Source: Yeosuana marina
GTDB taxonomy: Bacteria; Bacteroidota; Bacteroidia; Flavobacteriales; Flavobacteriaceae
NCBI RefSeq assembly: GCF_011762485.1
Contig: NZ_JAAKGI010000039.1
Span: forward strand, 1 to 64,000
Direction of reading: 5' to 3'
DNA: 64,000 nucleotides
Shown piece after piece: positions 1 to 7,740 of the stretch. The first letter of the stretch is position 1. The number at the start of each line of letters is the position of its first letter. The position numbers were made by a program, and so were the translations under genes. Below the pieces are notes generated by a model. The model did not search any database and was not told where the DNA came from. It saw nothing but the letters and a program-made list of their open reading frames with translations.

Positions 1-140
1 TCACTGTATAGTATAATTTTAAATACGAAAATTAGTAAATTTTATTTGAAATATGAGAATTTTCTTCAAAATTATTTACTCTTGGTAGCATTCAAATTTA
101 GTTTAATAACCAAATAATATAGTTCAGGAAGGAAAAATTA

Positions 141-1316
141 TTAATAACGTTTTTTTAGCCTCAATGTATCTTGATTATTAGCTTCTTGGCTGATCTTTTT
201 TACAGCAACATCTAATGGGCTTTCTATTCTTAGTAAATCCTTTTTTGAGACATGTGTATAAATCATTGTTGTTTCTGGTTTGGCATGCCCCAATAATTCT
301 TGAATGTATCTTAAATCAATACCATTTTCTAATAAATGAGTTGCGTAGCTATGTCTAAGGGTATGAGGTGTTACTTTTTTTCTGATGTTGGCAGCTTTAC
401 AAGACCTTTTTAAAAATGCTCTAACACTTTCTGGACTGTATTTTTCTGAGGGTTTGCCTTCTGCGAAGAATACTTCTGGCTTATATGTATTTAAATAGTT
501 TAACATTAATGGAATACAACTCTTGGCTAAAATGATGTTTCTGTCCTTTCTCCCTTTGCTGTTTTTTATAATAAGTTGTCTTCTTTGAATATCTATATGT
601 GTCAATTGTAAGTTTATAAGCTCACTTATTCTCAATCCCGCAGAGTAAATCATGGCTATTATGGCTCTATGTTTTAAATTTTTAGTACATCTAAGGATAT
701 TAATAATTTCTTCGTTGGAAAGCACGGTGGGCAATATGTTGGATCTTTTTGGTCTATCGAGAGTAAGATTATCTATTTTGCTGTAAGGATAAAAATTCAT
801 AAACAGTTTTATGGCACTTGTAAACTGACGATGTGTGCTGATACTGTAATGTCTTGGAATAAATACGTTTTCTATGAAGAGCTCTACATGTCTGTTTGTT
901 AATTCTTCAAGGGGGACAAGGTTAATAAAGTCAAAAAAATCAGCAATAAAAGAGAAATAGGTCTTAATGGTGCTTTCACTGTAGCATTTTCCTCTTAAAT
1001 AGGATACATAAGCCCTAATGATTTCTTTGTTTTTTTCTGAAATCACCCGCTTCTTTTTGACTGATAATTGGGAGGGTAGTTTATAAATGGATTGGTCAAT
1101 AGTAATTATAGCGATTGAATCAAAAATTTGATTTGTTAGTTCTAGATGATGGTCTGTGAATGGCGTGTGCCAGCACCTTCTTGAAACACTCCAATTAAAA
1201 ACCTTTGTACGTTTTATTGCAGAAATTAATTGGTCATTATATTTAAAGTAAACAAAAATCAAGTCTTGATTTTTGTAATATCCTCTTTTAATGTTAACTG
1301 TTGGCAATGTATTCAT
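141..1316 (-). CDS. Tyrosine recombinase / integrase (XerC/D-like)
   Basis: A site-specific recombinase of 391 residues that cuts and rejoins DNA through a tyrosine-phosphate intermediate. All catalytic residues of the family are visible: R229 in SAGLRISEL, K255 in SKGRKDR, H318 and R321 in HTLRHSYA, H344 in LLGHAKPET, and the nucleophile Y353 in YTHVS. A core-binding (SAM-like) domain lies at about residues 95-185. The first 90 residues form an extra N-terminal domain that looks like the arm-type DNA-binding extension of Bacteroidetes integrases. No integron-integrase-specific insertion was recognised before the HxxR box. It diverges from the small zinc-finger gene at 1398, with a 30-bp inverted repeat between them. 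It lies about 0.8 kb from a tRNA 3' fragment, which suggests it drives an integrated element extending left of the window. Confidence 0.93.
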   Translation of the reverse strand: MNTLPTVNIKRGYYKNQDLIFVYFKYNDQLISAIKRTKVFNWSVSRRCWHTPFTDHHLELTNQIFDSIAIITIDQSIYKLPSQLSVKKKRVISEKNKEIIRAYVSYLRGKCYSESTIKTYFSFIADFFDFINLVPLEELTNRHVELFIENVFIPRHYSISTHRQFTSAIKLFMNFYPYSKIDNLTLDRPKRSNILPTVLSNEEIINILRCTKNLKHRAIIAMIYSAGLRISELINLQLTHIDIQRRQLIIKNSKGRKDRNIILAKSCIPLMLNYLNTYKPEVFFAEGKPSEKYSPESVRAFLKRSCKAANIRKKVTPHTLRHSYATHLLENGIDLRYIQELLGHAKPETTMIYTHVSKKDLLRIESPLDVAVKKISQEANNQDTLRLKKRY

Positions 1317-1355
1317 AAGCTAAAATTCATGAAAAAAAACAGTATATTTAATTAA

Positions 1356-1385
1356 TAAACGCTTATATACGCATATAAGCGTTTA
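1356..1385. promoter_or_regulatory. Inverted repeat in divergent promoter region
   Basis: Two perfect 13-bp arms (TAAACGCTTATAT and its complement) are separated by ACGC. The repeat lies between the divergently transcribed recombinase (start 1316) and the zinc-finger gene (start 1398). It is a plausible operator for one or both genes; this is inferred from position and symmetry only. Confidence 0.5.
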
Positions 1386-1397
1386 AAAATAAGCTTA

Positions 1398-1811
1398 ATG
1401 AATACACAATATTGTTTAGCATGTGGTAAGGAACTTAAAGGGCGTTCTGATAAGAAGTTCTGTGATAGTCAATGCAGGAGCACTTTTCATAATACGAATA
1501 GAGCACCTCATGAATTGGAGATTCAAAACATAAATAGTGCGCTACGTCGAAATAGAAGTTTGATGGCCCATTTTTGTCCAAGTGGCAAAAGCACTGTTGA
1601 TAAAGATGTTTTGACAAAACTGGATTTTAAGTTTGATTTGTTTACCCATATTTTCCCTTTTAAAAGTGGGACCTACTTTTTTTGTTACGATTATGGGTTC
1701 TTACCCATCATGGATAAAGGAACCGAAAAGATGGTAATAGTTCAAAAACAGTCTTATATGGAAAATTTAAATTTTCATCCATGGGATTTTAATATTGTAA
1801 AGAATAAATAG
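1398..1811 (+). CDS. Small zinc-finger-like protein, paralogue 1
   Basis: A 137-residue protein of unknown function. Its N-terminus carries a CxxC...CxxxC pattern (C6, C9, C22, C26) in a short zinc-ribbon-like module, followed by a basic asparagine-rich stretch and a mostly hydrophobic, aromatic C-terminal half. A second gene at 4904-5275 has the same plan: a Cys motif, then a 'LFTHIF'-like (here FDLFTHIFPF) segment and an aromatic FY-rich tail. The two are probably paralogues within the element(s). It is divergent from the tyrosine recombinase. A DNA- or RNA-binding role is suggested by the finger alone; no family name can be assigned. Confidence 0.7.
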   Translation: MNTQYCLACGKELKGRSDKKFCDSQCRSTFHNTNRAPHELEIQNINSALRRNRSLMAHFCPSGKSTVDKDVLTKLDFKFDLFTHIFPFKSGTYFFCYDYGFLPIMDKGTEKMVIVQKQSYMENLNFHPWDFNIVKNK

Positions 1812-2085
1812 GCTTGTATGAAAATTATAGCTGATGAGGCATCCTGATATCAAATAATGGACTTGACAGTTTTTAAATTTGGAACATCTGGGAACGGGTA
1901 ACGCCGTAATTGGATTTAATGAAACTTTTAAATCCGTCAAGTCAATTAATAATTAATTTACTAAATTGCCTAAATATTATCAATAATCTGAAAACTAAAA
2001 ACTGCATACGTTTTTGCATACGATTTTATAAATTGAAGGGGCTGTGAGCCCAGTAAATGTGCTTAAAATTTAACTAACACAGAGC
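1812..2085. other. Intergenic region next to tRNA fragment
   Basis: No gene was seen. The stretch holds a widely spaced inverted repeat (GACTTGAC near 1860 and GTCAAGTC near 1936), a direct repeat GCATACG spaced by five bases near 2005-2022, and a short GGGCT/AGCCC hairpin near 2040-2053. Such repeats close to a tRNA att core could be arm-type sites for an integrase, which is an inference. Confidence 0.4.
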
Positions 2086-3723
2086 TCATAACCCGAAGGT
2101 CACTGGTTCGAGTCCAGTTCCCGCTACTAAACAAGACTCAGGTATATTTTGTATTTGAGTCTTTTCTTTTTTACTGATATAATTGGCTTTAAATGAGTTT
2201 GTTAAATCAAAAATCATATTGACTTTACTGGTTCGACATTCCTTGTTTTTTAAAGAAAATTTAAAACCTTCAGGAAATACGATATTTTGGAATACCCTTT
2301 TATCGTTATAGTTTAGGGATTTATAGAATTCACTGGGGTTTTCAGCGATTTTAAGAAATATTTTCAATAACTTTTGGTGGTTCGACTTTTTTGAGGGCAA
2401 GTTTAAAAGTTGTTTAGTTTTTTCATCAATTTTAATTTTTAATTTCAATCCATGTTTTTCAAAAATATCGTCTGATATTTTGCCTAATGCAAATCGATAT
2501 TCCATATCATCATAATTCTTCTGTAACTCCGTTATTTCAGTTTTTAAGATCCGTTTCTTTTCACTCAAGTTTGACATTTCAGTATCAATTATTTTTTCCA
2601 ATTGCTTCGAAAAGAGATTGTGAAAAGGTTTTGAGAACTTAAATGAATCTATAGCTTTTATAAATTGTTGGTTCAGTCCATCATTAAGAGATTTGGATCT
2701 GGTATTTGCATTTGCAGTTTTGTTGCATTTACCGCACTTATAATAATAGATTTCTTTTCTTTTATTAAAGTAAGAAGTCATGGTATTATCACAATCGTCG
2801 CAAATAAGAAATTTTGGAACCAAGGGCGTGCTTGTCTTACCGTTAATCTTGGGAATACCAATTTGATTGGAATTGGACATCTTAGTTTGTAATAGTTTAT
2901 ATTCTTTCTTAGTGATAATTGGCTCCCAATGACCTTTTATTTCAACTCCTGGAACCAGGCTATTTGTAAAGTAACCCGTATAAAATAGTTTACTCCACAT
3001 AGCGTTAAGGCTTTGTTTAGGTATATTAAGACCCTCTAAAAGAAGCCAGTCCAAGATTTCCTTGTCCGTGTAGTTTTTATAAAGCTTCAACCTAAATGCT
3101 TCTTTTAATAAAAGGCCTTCAGAATTAAGCTTAATTTCCTGTTTTGCCTGAACTTTAAGTGGATCTGTTACTCTAGGTCCAAAATGATTATAACCTCTTG
3201 GAGCTCGCCCTAAAAACGTACCTTTTTCTATGGCGTCTTTCATACCAGGAATAATAACATCCTGACGACTAAAATTTTCTTTTTGAGCTTGAAGTAATTG
3301 TGTGGAAAATTCATTTTCATTACGTTCTGTAAACGTGTTATCACCCGTACTAACGGAATAGAGAAACACATTGTATTTTCGTCTTAAACTTACAAAAAGT
3401 TCTATGTGTTCAGAACCCGCTCTTCCAAATCTGCTTGGAGACCAGATTAAAATAATTTTTGGACGTTTGCTAGCTGGAGTTTTCTTGATGGCATTGATAA
3501 GTTCGTTTAATGTTTTCTGGGTGTTTATTCTCTTGGAACTTTCATACTCAGCATCAAACTCTTCAGATATGATCAGATGGTGTTTTTCGGTAAATTCTTT
3601 AATGCGTTTCACTTGAGACCTAATGCTGCCATTATTCATGAATTGCTCTTTAGAAGAAACTCTGGTATAAGACCACACGATGGCTCCGTAGAAATCTAAA
3701 ATGGTGTATTCTTTTCTTTTCAT
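2086..3723 (-). CDS. Large serine recombinase
   Basis: A 545-residue serine recombinase. The N-terminal resolvase domain has the SYTRVSSKEQ motif, with S23 the likely nucleophile. A central 'recombinase' domain (about 160-285) is followed by a zinc ribbon with CDDC and CGKC pairs (about 310-340) and a coiled coil (about 375-430). This is the layout of phage/ICE large serine integrases. The frame ends SCLVAGTGLEPVTFGL, a string produced when a tRNA 3' half is read in antisense, so the last ~15-25 residues are translated from tRNA DNA and its terminator hairpin. The native C-terminus of the element before integration may therefore differ. It follows a 55-residue ORF with 7 bases between them. 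Confidence 0.9.
   Translation of the reverse strand: MKRKEYTILDFYGAIVWSYTRVSSKEQFMNNGSIRSQVKRIKEFTEKHHLIISEEFDAEYESSKRINTQKTLNELINAIKKTPASKRPKIILIWSPSRFGRAGSEHIELFVSLRRKYNVFLYSVSTGDNTFTERNENEFSTQLLQAQKENFSRQDVIIPGMKDAIEKGTFLGRAPRGYNHFGPRVTDPLKVQAKQEIKLNSEGLLLKEAFRLKLYKNYTDKEILDWLLLEGLNIPKQSLNAMWSKLFYTGYFTNSLVPGVEIKGHWEPIITKKEYKLLQTKMSNSNQIGIPKINGKTSTPLVPKFLICDDCDNTMTSYFNKRKEIYYYKCGKCNKTANANTRSKSLNDGLNQQFIKAIDSFKFSKPFHNLFSKQLEKIIDTEMSNLSEKKRILKTEITELQKNYDDMEYRFALGKISDDIFEKHGLKLKIKIDEKTKQLLNLPSKKSNHQKLLKIFLKIAENPSEFYKSLNYNDKRVFQNIVFPEGFKFSLKNKECRTSKVNMIFDLTNSFKANYISKKEKTQIQNIPESCLVAGTGLEPVTFGL
2088..2128 (+). tRNA. 3' half of tRNA-Met(CAU), partial (att core)
   Basis: The plus strand reads CTCATAACCC, then the variable region, a T-arm with GGTTCGAGTCC, and an acceptor 3' strand CCCGCTACTA. 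This is the 3' half of a CAU tRNA, probably initiator tRNA. The 5' half is missing: the anticodon-stem 5' strand (AGAG) no longer pairs with CCC, and no D-arm or acceptor 5' strand lies upstream. Identity beginning at the anticodon loop is the classic footprint of integration at a tRNA. The fragment overlaps the last codons of the serine recombinase on the other strand. Confidence 0.75.
2133..2174 (+). terminator. Intrinsic terminator behind tRNA fragment
   Basis: AAGACTCA and TGAGTCTT form an 8-bp stem followed by a T-rich run (TTTCTTTTTT) on the plus strand. It follows the tRNA 3' end directly and is the normal kind of tRNA terminator. It lies inside the serine recombinase frame on the other strand. 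Confidence 0.55.
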
Positions 3724-3730
3724 CTTTTAA

Positions 3731-3898
3731 CTATTTGATGTTATCATAAATCAGTTTCGTAAATTGATATAAGCTCAAAGCAAATTCATCATCTTGATTT
3801 TTTTGTAAAACTTGATGTGAATCTGTCAAACATTCCAATATCTCTGATTTACTTAATAATTGTGTTTCTTGAAGTTCCTGATTTGATTTTCGGCCCAT
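3731..3898 (-). CDS. Small hypothetical protein, 55 aa
   Basis: A short frame beginning MGRKSNQELQETQL and ending TKLIYDNIK. An in-frame TAA lies just upstream of the ATG, so the start is fixed. It stops 7 bases before the serine recombinase start, a spacing typical of a translationally linked pair. The protein is hydrophilic and predicted helical, with no recognisable domain. A helper or directionality role for the recombinase is possible, but only the position supports it. Confidence 0.5.
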   Translation of the reverse strand: MGRKSNQELQETQLLSKSEILECLTDSHQVLQKNQDDEFALSLYQFTKLIYDNIK

Positions 3899-3963
3899 AG
3901 CGAGATAGGATTAAATCAGGCTGTATGTTCAGGAACTGAATGTGTTGTACAAAAGTTTTCATG

Positions 3964-4824
3964 TTATTTGGTGATTAATGTTAGTTTGTAATTATCTTGA
4001 CTTCTCGGGTCAATTAATAGTTTGGAACCCTTTGGGATTTTATTTCTTAAAAAGAAATCTGCCAACTCCTCTTCTTTTACATGGCTTTCAGTAATTTTTC
4101 TAGTCTTTATATGGCCATGGTCAAAAGCTATTTCAACTGTTTTTGGCCTTTTAAATAAGACTATTTCCCTAATTTGATTTTCTAAATTGCTGAGATATGC
4201 TAAATTCTTATCTTTTATTTTAAGATCAATACTTATAATTTTTGATAATTTATCCAATATAGGAATTGAAATTATTGGATATTTAAATGTTAAGCTGCCA
4301 AGCTTTAAAAATTGCTCATTGTTGTTTGATAGAAATATATGTTCATTAGTAAGTGGGCTGTACAAGATAAAATGTGGTTGCCCAATATTATTAATACATG
4401 ACTTGAGCATATCGGTAAAATGATTTATCTCATCTCTAAGTGTGTCCATGACCTTTTCATCTTGGAGTTGATTGGAGAGTATTGATTTAGCCATTTCTGA
4501 AAGACCAGACTTCGCTGAATTAATATTTTTTAAAATAACTTGGTCTGCATATTTATTTTCTTTTGGTACCTCCCATACTTTATATGTTAGTAACTTTAAT
4601 TTTTCAGTACTTAACCCCATATCTGTAAGATCTTTAACAATCATGAGCCAGATTGCTTCAGGAATATTCATCCGTCCATGCTTTTGATCAATTTGGAAAA
4701 AATAAGGAATCACTTTATTTTTTCTCCAATAGGAAACCTGTCTGGAACTTACTCCTAATTCTTTTGGAAGAATATATTTTTCGTAGAAAGATTCGCCAAA
4801 TTTTATATAATATTCATCGGTCAT
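3964..4824 (-). CDS. MerR-like DNA-binding protein
   Basis: A 286-residue protein. Residues about 10-80 contain a winged-helix module of MerR type: LGVSSRQVSYWRKNKVIPYF, then a wing/helix segment ending in WLMIVKDLTDMGLSTEKLK. The remaining 200 residues match no family I can name. They contain a middle region with 'PHFILYSPLTNEHIFLS' that may bind a ligand or partner, and a C-terminal KTRKITESHVKEEELADFFL segment. It diverges from the zinc-finger gene at 4904, with a symmetric TTTACA-CAAA-TGTAAA element between them. It is probably a regulator of the surrounding element. Confidence 0.7.
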   Translation of the reverse strand: MTDEYYIKFGESFYEKYILPKELGVSSRQVSYWRKNKVIPYFFQIDQKHGRMNIPEAIWLMIVKDLTDMGLSTEKLKLLTYKVWEVPKENKYADQVILKNINSAKSGLSEMAKSILSNQLQDEKVMDTLRDEINHFTDMLKSCINNIGQPHFILYSPLTNEHIFLSNNNEQFLKLGSLTFKYPIISIPILDKLSKIISIDLKIKDKNLAYLSNLENQIREIVLFKRPKTVEIAFDHGHIKTRKITESHVKEEELADFFLRNKIPKGSKLLIDPRSQDNYKLTLITK

Positions 4825-4834
4825 AATTATTAAA

Positions 4835-4878
4835 TTTACACAAATGTAAATAATTAATAATAAAAAATACTATATTTG
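4835..4878. promoter_or_regulatory. Divergent promoters with dyad operator
   Basis: A dyad TTTACA-N4-TGTAAA lies at 4835-4850. On the minus strand it contains TACATTTG (4841-4848), an exact match to the Bacteroidetes -7 consensus TAnnTTTG, serving the MerR-like gene. On the plus strand TATATTTG (4871-4878) is a second exact -7 match, serving the gene at 4904. No clear -33 TTTG was found for either. The dyad over the -7 box suggests autorepression by the MerR-like protein. Confidence 0.55.
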
Positions 4879-4903
4879 TAAATATAATTTAAATTTAGTC
4901 TAT

Positions 4904-5275
4904 ATGGAAACTGTAGTTAATAAGCGTATTTGTCCCCATTGCGGAAAAGAGTTTGTTCCAAAAAGATCAAACCAAGTTTTTGATAATGATAAATGTAGAA
5001 CAGATTATAATAATAAAAAGAATAATGATAAGCGAAGGCTATTAGCTTCAATTAATAAACCATTGTTGAAGAACTTTGATGTATTTAGTTCGATTGTTGG
5101 TGATGAACCATTTAAAATTGTTCATAAAGAGTTTTTAAGAGGAGCTGGATTAAACTTTTCTGTTTTTACACACCTATTTAAAGATGAAAAAATTAATAAA
5201 TACTGTTATTCAATTTATCATTTCTATTACTTTAAAGTTGATGAGAATCACTATAAAATTGTAAATAATGGTTGA
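4904..5275 (+). CDS. Small zinc-finger-like protein, paralogue 2
   Basis: A 123-residue protein of unknown function, similar in plan to the gene at 1398. It has CPHC at residues 10-13 and C31, but the position matching the third cysteine of the paralogue is D27 (VFDNDKC), so the metal site is incomplete or uses aspartate. The segment LNFSVFTHLF and an aromatic tail (YCYSIYHFYYF) match the paralogue's FDLFTHIF region. It overlaps the next small gene by 8 bases and so is likely co-translated with it. It is driven from a TATATTTG -7 box. Confidence 0.7.
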   Translation: METVVNKRICPHCGKEFVPKRSNQVFDNDKCRTDYNNKKNNDKRRLLASINKPLLKNFDVFSSIVGDEPFKIVHKEFLRGAGLNFSVFTHLFKDEKINKYCYSIYHFYYFKVDENHYKIVNNG

Positions 5276-5456
5276 TATAGATTTAGAAAATATTCAAATG
5301 CTTACTCCCAAAGATATTGATATGGTTGAACTATCCAATGTCAAAGAATTGAACAAAGAAAACACTTATTTAAAATATGGTTTAATTATAAGTTTCCTTT
5401 TAATTATTGGTTTTTCAGCTTATGTGATGCAAAAAAAGAATGATGAAAAAAATTAA
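5268..5456 (+). CDS. Small single-pass membrane protein, 62 aa
   Basis: A 62-residue protein with an acidic/asparagine-rich N-terminal half, one hydrophobic segment (YGLIISFLLIIGFSAYVM, about residues 36-53) and a lysine-rich cytoplasmic tail. The basic C-terminus suggests the N-terminus faces out. It overlaps the zinc-finger-like gene by 8 bases and belongs to the same transcript. There is no family assignment. Confidence 0.6.
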   Translation: MVDIDLENIQMLTPKDIDMVELSNVKELNKENTYLKYGLIISFLLIIGFSAYVMQKKNDEKN

Positions 5457-5657
5457 TTTTAATTATTCTCTCACTAATCTCTTCTTCTGAAATTTTAGTT
5501 AAGTTTTTTCTTACTAAAATTTTATATATTTAAACTCTCCTAATAATTATTTTATGGCTTTGCGGTTTTCCGCAATTTAGGTTTATGTCTTGTATTTTCA
5601 TTTATAATGCTAAATTATAAAACCTATATTATTAACTAAATACTTAAATAATATAAT

Positions 5658-5897
5658 ATGGATCAATTAATTATTGAAGCAATTGGAAAACAGAATGTAA
5701 TTGAATTTTTTTATGAAGGAAATCTTAGAGTTGTAGAGACCTATCGTGAAGCTATCGATGGTTGTAAATTTATTAGATTGAGAGTACAAAAACAGAATCA
5801 AATGGCTTTTATCAAGTTGTTGAAGCACATTTTATTTGTGGGGAGGGAGTGCAAAGCACGTAGCAACACAAGTCAGCTTCAGCTGATTGTGACCTAA
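5658..5897 (+). pseudogene. WYL-like domain fragment
   Basis: A 79-residue frame whose first 50 residues (IIEAIGKQNVIEFFYEGN...VVETYREAIDGCKFIRL) resemble the start of WYL ligand-binding domains, which normally continue for another 100 or more residues. After about residue 60 the sequence changes character (GRECKARSNTSQLQ) and stops in CCTAACG, which is also the first half-site of the hairpin at 5892-6023. It looks like a WYL-type gene cut by a recombination event. A short functional gene cannot be excluded. Confidence 0.45.
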
Positions 5898-6023
5898 CGG
5901 TAAATTGTATGAGTAGTGGCAGATTGCGTGGTAGTTACCTGTCAAACCGCTACGCTGTTTGAGCGGGCTACAAACTTTAATATTTACTACATCACCTGCC
6001 ATTACTTATACAAAATGTTAGCT
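5892..6023 (-). repeat. attC-like imperfect hairpin
   Basis: A long imperfect inverted repeat. AGTAGTGGCAG (5912-5922) pairs with CTGCCATTACT (5996-6006) with one mismatch, and outer CTAAC...TTGTAT pairs with ATACAA...GTTAG. On the minus strand it runs from AGCTAAC to GTTAGGT, the second fitting the integron core GTTRRRY exactly. The length of 132 bp is within the attC range. The likeness to attC is in structure and end sequences; a covariance-model search would decide. Confidence 0.4.
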
Positions 6024-6030
6024 GTAGTGG
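6015..6030. repeat. 16-bp inverted repeat, left copy
   Basis: ATGTTAGCTGTAGTGG. Its reverse complement matches 8736-8751 at 15 of 16 positions. The two copies bracket exactly the AraC-SDR-NmrA operon and sit inside flanking hairpins, suggesting the ends of a captured unit. Confidence 0.6.
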
Positions 6031-6045
6031 TTTCTGTAATGTTAA

Positions 6046-6957
6046 TTAATTATATAATTTCCGAAATTCTAAAGGTGTCAATTCCGTTTTTTTCTTGAAT
6101 AATTTCCCGAATGATTGTGGGTGTTCAAATCCTAAGCTGTAAGCAATTTCATTTACTGATAACTCTGTAGTTGAAAGTTTCTCTTTTGCTAATTGCATCA
6201 ATTTTTCGTGAATAAATTCTTGAGTACTTTTACCCGATAGTGTTTTTAATAATCTGCTTAAATAATTGGGTGATAAGTTTAATGAACTAGAGAGATAATT
6301 AACTGTTGGTAATCCATTTTCCTGTAAGTCTTTGTTTTTAAAATAATTATTTAAAAGTGTTTCGAATTGCTCAAGTATTCTATGGTTAGTTTTTTTACGA
6401 GTAATAAATTGACGTTGGTAAAACCGCTCTGAATAAGTGAGTAATAATTCCAATTGTGAAATGATAACATCTTGACTGAATTTATCAATATTTGAATTGT
6501 ATTCTTGATTAATATTTTGCATCAAATCGGTTAACGTATTTTGTTCCTTATCCGAAAGATGTAGTGCTTCGGTTAGTTCGTAACCAAAAAAGTCATATTT
6601 CTCAATTTTTTGAGCCAAAGATGTATGCCATAAAAAATCGGGATGAAAAATAAGCAACCATCCCGAATGATTTAGTTTTTGTTCATCTTCTACCTCAATA
6701 CGCATTACTTGATTTGGTGCGATGAAAGCTAATACGCCTTCGTCAAAGTCATATTCCTGTTGTCCATATTTCATTTTACCATTAAATACCTGTTTCAAGG
6801 CAATCGAATAAAAACCGTGTGTAAAACTTGAAACCGTCAAATTTTCTTTTCTTTTAATATCGGCAAAATTAATTACGCTAACCAATGGATGTTGTGGTTT
6901 TGGTAACTGCATTAATCTATGATATTCGGTTATATTTTTTATGTGAAGTATAGACAT
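6046..6957 (-). CDS. AraC-family transcriptional regulator
   Basis: A 303-residue regulator. Residues about 20-170 form a cupin-like sensor domain of the AraC N-terminal type. Residues about 205-302 hold the two helix-turn-helix motifs, the second reading LSVNEIAYSLGFEHPQSFGKLFKKKTE in two adjacent pieces, followed by the family signature TPLEFRKLY. It is the third gene of a minus-strand operon, 8 bases behind the SDR gene, and probably controls it. Its ligand is unknown. Such AraC-SDR-NmrA sets are common in Bacteroidetes and are often linked with reactive carbonyl metabolism, but that is general knowledge and not shown here. Confidence 0.9.
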   Translation of the reverse strand: MSILHIKNITEYHRLMQLPKPQHPLVSVINFADIKRKENLTVSSFTHGFYSIALKQVFNGKMKYGQQEYDFDEGVLAFIAPNQVMRIEVEDEQKLNHSGWLLIFHPDFLWHTSLAQKIEKYDFFGYELTEALHLSDKEQNTLTDLMQNINQEYNSNIDKFSQDVIISQLELLLTYSERFYQRQFITRKKTNHRILEQFETLLNNYFKNKDLQENGLPTVNYLSSSLNLSPNYLSRLLKTLSGKSTQEFIHEKLMQLAKEKLSTTELSVNEIAYSLGFEHPQSFGKLFKKKTELTPLEFRKLYN

Positions 6958-6965
6958 AAGTTTTT

Positions 6966-7730
6966 TTAAATCATTTGTCCACCAGACACTTCAATGCGTT
7001 GTGCGTTTATCCATTTTGCATCATCGGAACATAAAAAGGCAACAACACCTCCAATATCATCTGGTAACCCAACACGACCCAAAGCTGTGTTAGTGGCTAT
7101 AAAGCTATTCATTTTTTCATTATCTCTAACTACTCCACCACCAAAATCAGTTTCAATAGCTCCTGGTGCAATGACGTTTGAGCGAATTTTTCTTTCGCCT
7201 AATTCTTTTGCTTGATACTTTGTTAAGGTTTCAATAGCACTTTTCATAGCTGCATACGCTGAAAATCCGTTTAATGCAAAACGTGTAAGTCCTGTTGACA
7301 CATTGACAATTCCACCACCATCATTTAGAATGTTCAATGCTCTTTGAGTTAATAAATAGGTGCCTTTAAATTGAATATTATAAATTGTATCCAATTGTTC
7401 TTCCGTAGTTTTAGCAAAAGGTACGTTTAATCCAATTCCTGCATTATTAATGAGGTAATCGATTTTTTCAACTCCGAATTTGGATTTAATTGACTTTTTA
7501 ACAATCGCAAAGAACTCTTCAAAATTATTGAATTCAGTAACATTTAATTGAACCGCAATAGCTTGTTGTCCTAAACGCTCAATTTCTTTGATAACCTCTT
7601 TAGCTTTATCTTCGTTGTTGTTATATGTTAGAATTATATGAATTCCTTTTTTTGCCAATTCTAAAGCCATATTTTTTCCTAATCCACGACTTCCACCTGT
7701 TACTAAAGCAATTTTTATTTCGTTTTTCAT
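6966..7730 (-). CDS. Short-chain dehydrogenase/reductase (SDR)
   Basis: A classical NAD(P)-dependent SDR of 254 residues, the usual length. The nucleotide-binding motif TGGSRGLG is at 11-18, NNAG at 95-98, and the catalytic set is S145, Y159 and K163 (SAYAAMKS). The C-terminal VSGG motif is typical of FabG-like enzymes. An oxidoreductase acting on a hydroxy/keto compound is certain in type, but the substrate is unknown. It lies between the NmrA-like gene (10 bases upstream) and the AraC regulator (8 bases downstream) in one operon. Confidence 0.92.
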   Translation of the reverse strand: MKNEIKIALVTGGSRGLGKNMALELAKKGIHIILTYNNNEDKAKEVIKEIERLGQQAIAVQLNVTEFNNFEEFFAIVKKSIKSKFGVEKIDYLINNAGIGLNVPFAKTTEEQLDTIYNIQFKGTYLLTQRALNILNDGGGIVNVSTGLTRFALNGFSAYAAMKSAIETLTKYQAKELGERKIRSNVIAPGAIETDFGGGVVRDNEKMNSFIATNTALGRVGLPDDIGGVVAFLCSDDAKWINAQRIEVSGGQMI

Positions 7731-7740
7731 TTTGTTTGTT

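Noticed and set aside
141..1316. Integron integrase (IntI)
   Set aside because: Despite the attC-like hairpin nearby, I do not see the extra segment that marks IntI near the HxxR box; it looks like an ordinary XerC/D-type element integrase.
5916..6098. 60-codon plus-strand frame
   Set aside because: It is translated from the attC-like hairpin and the end of the AraC gene on the other strand.
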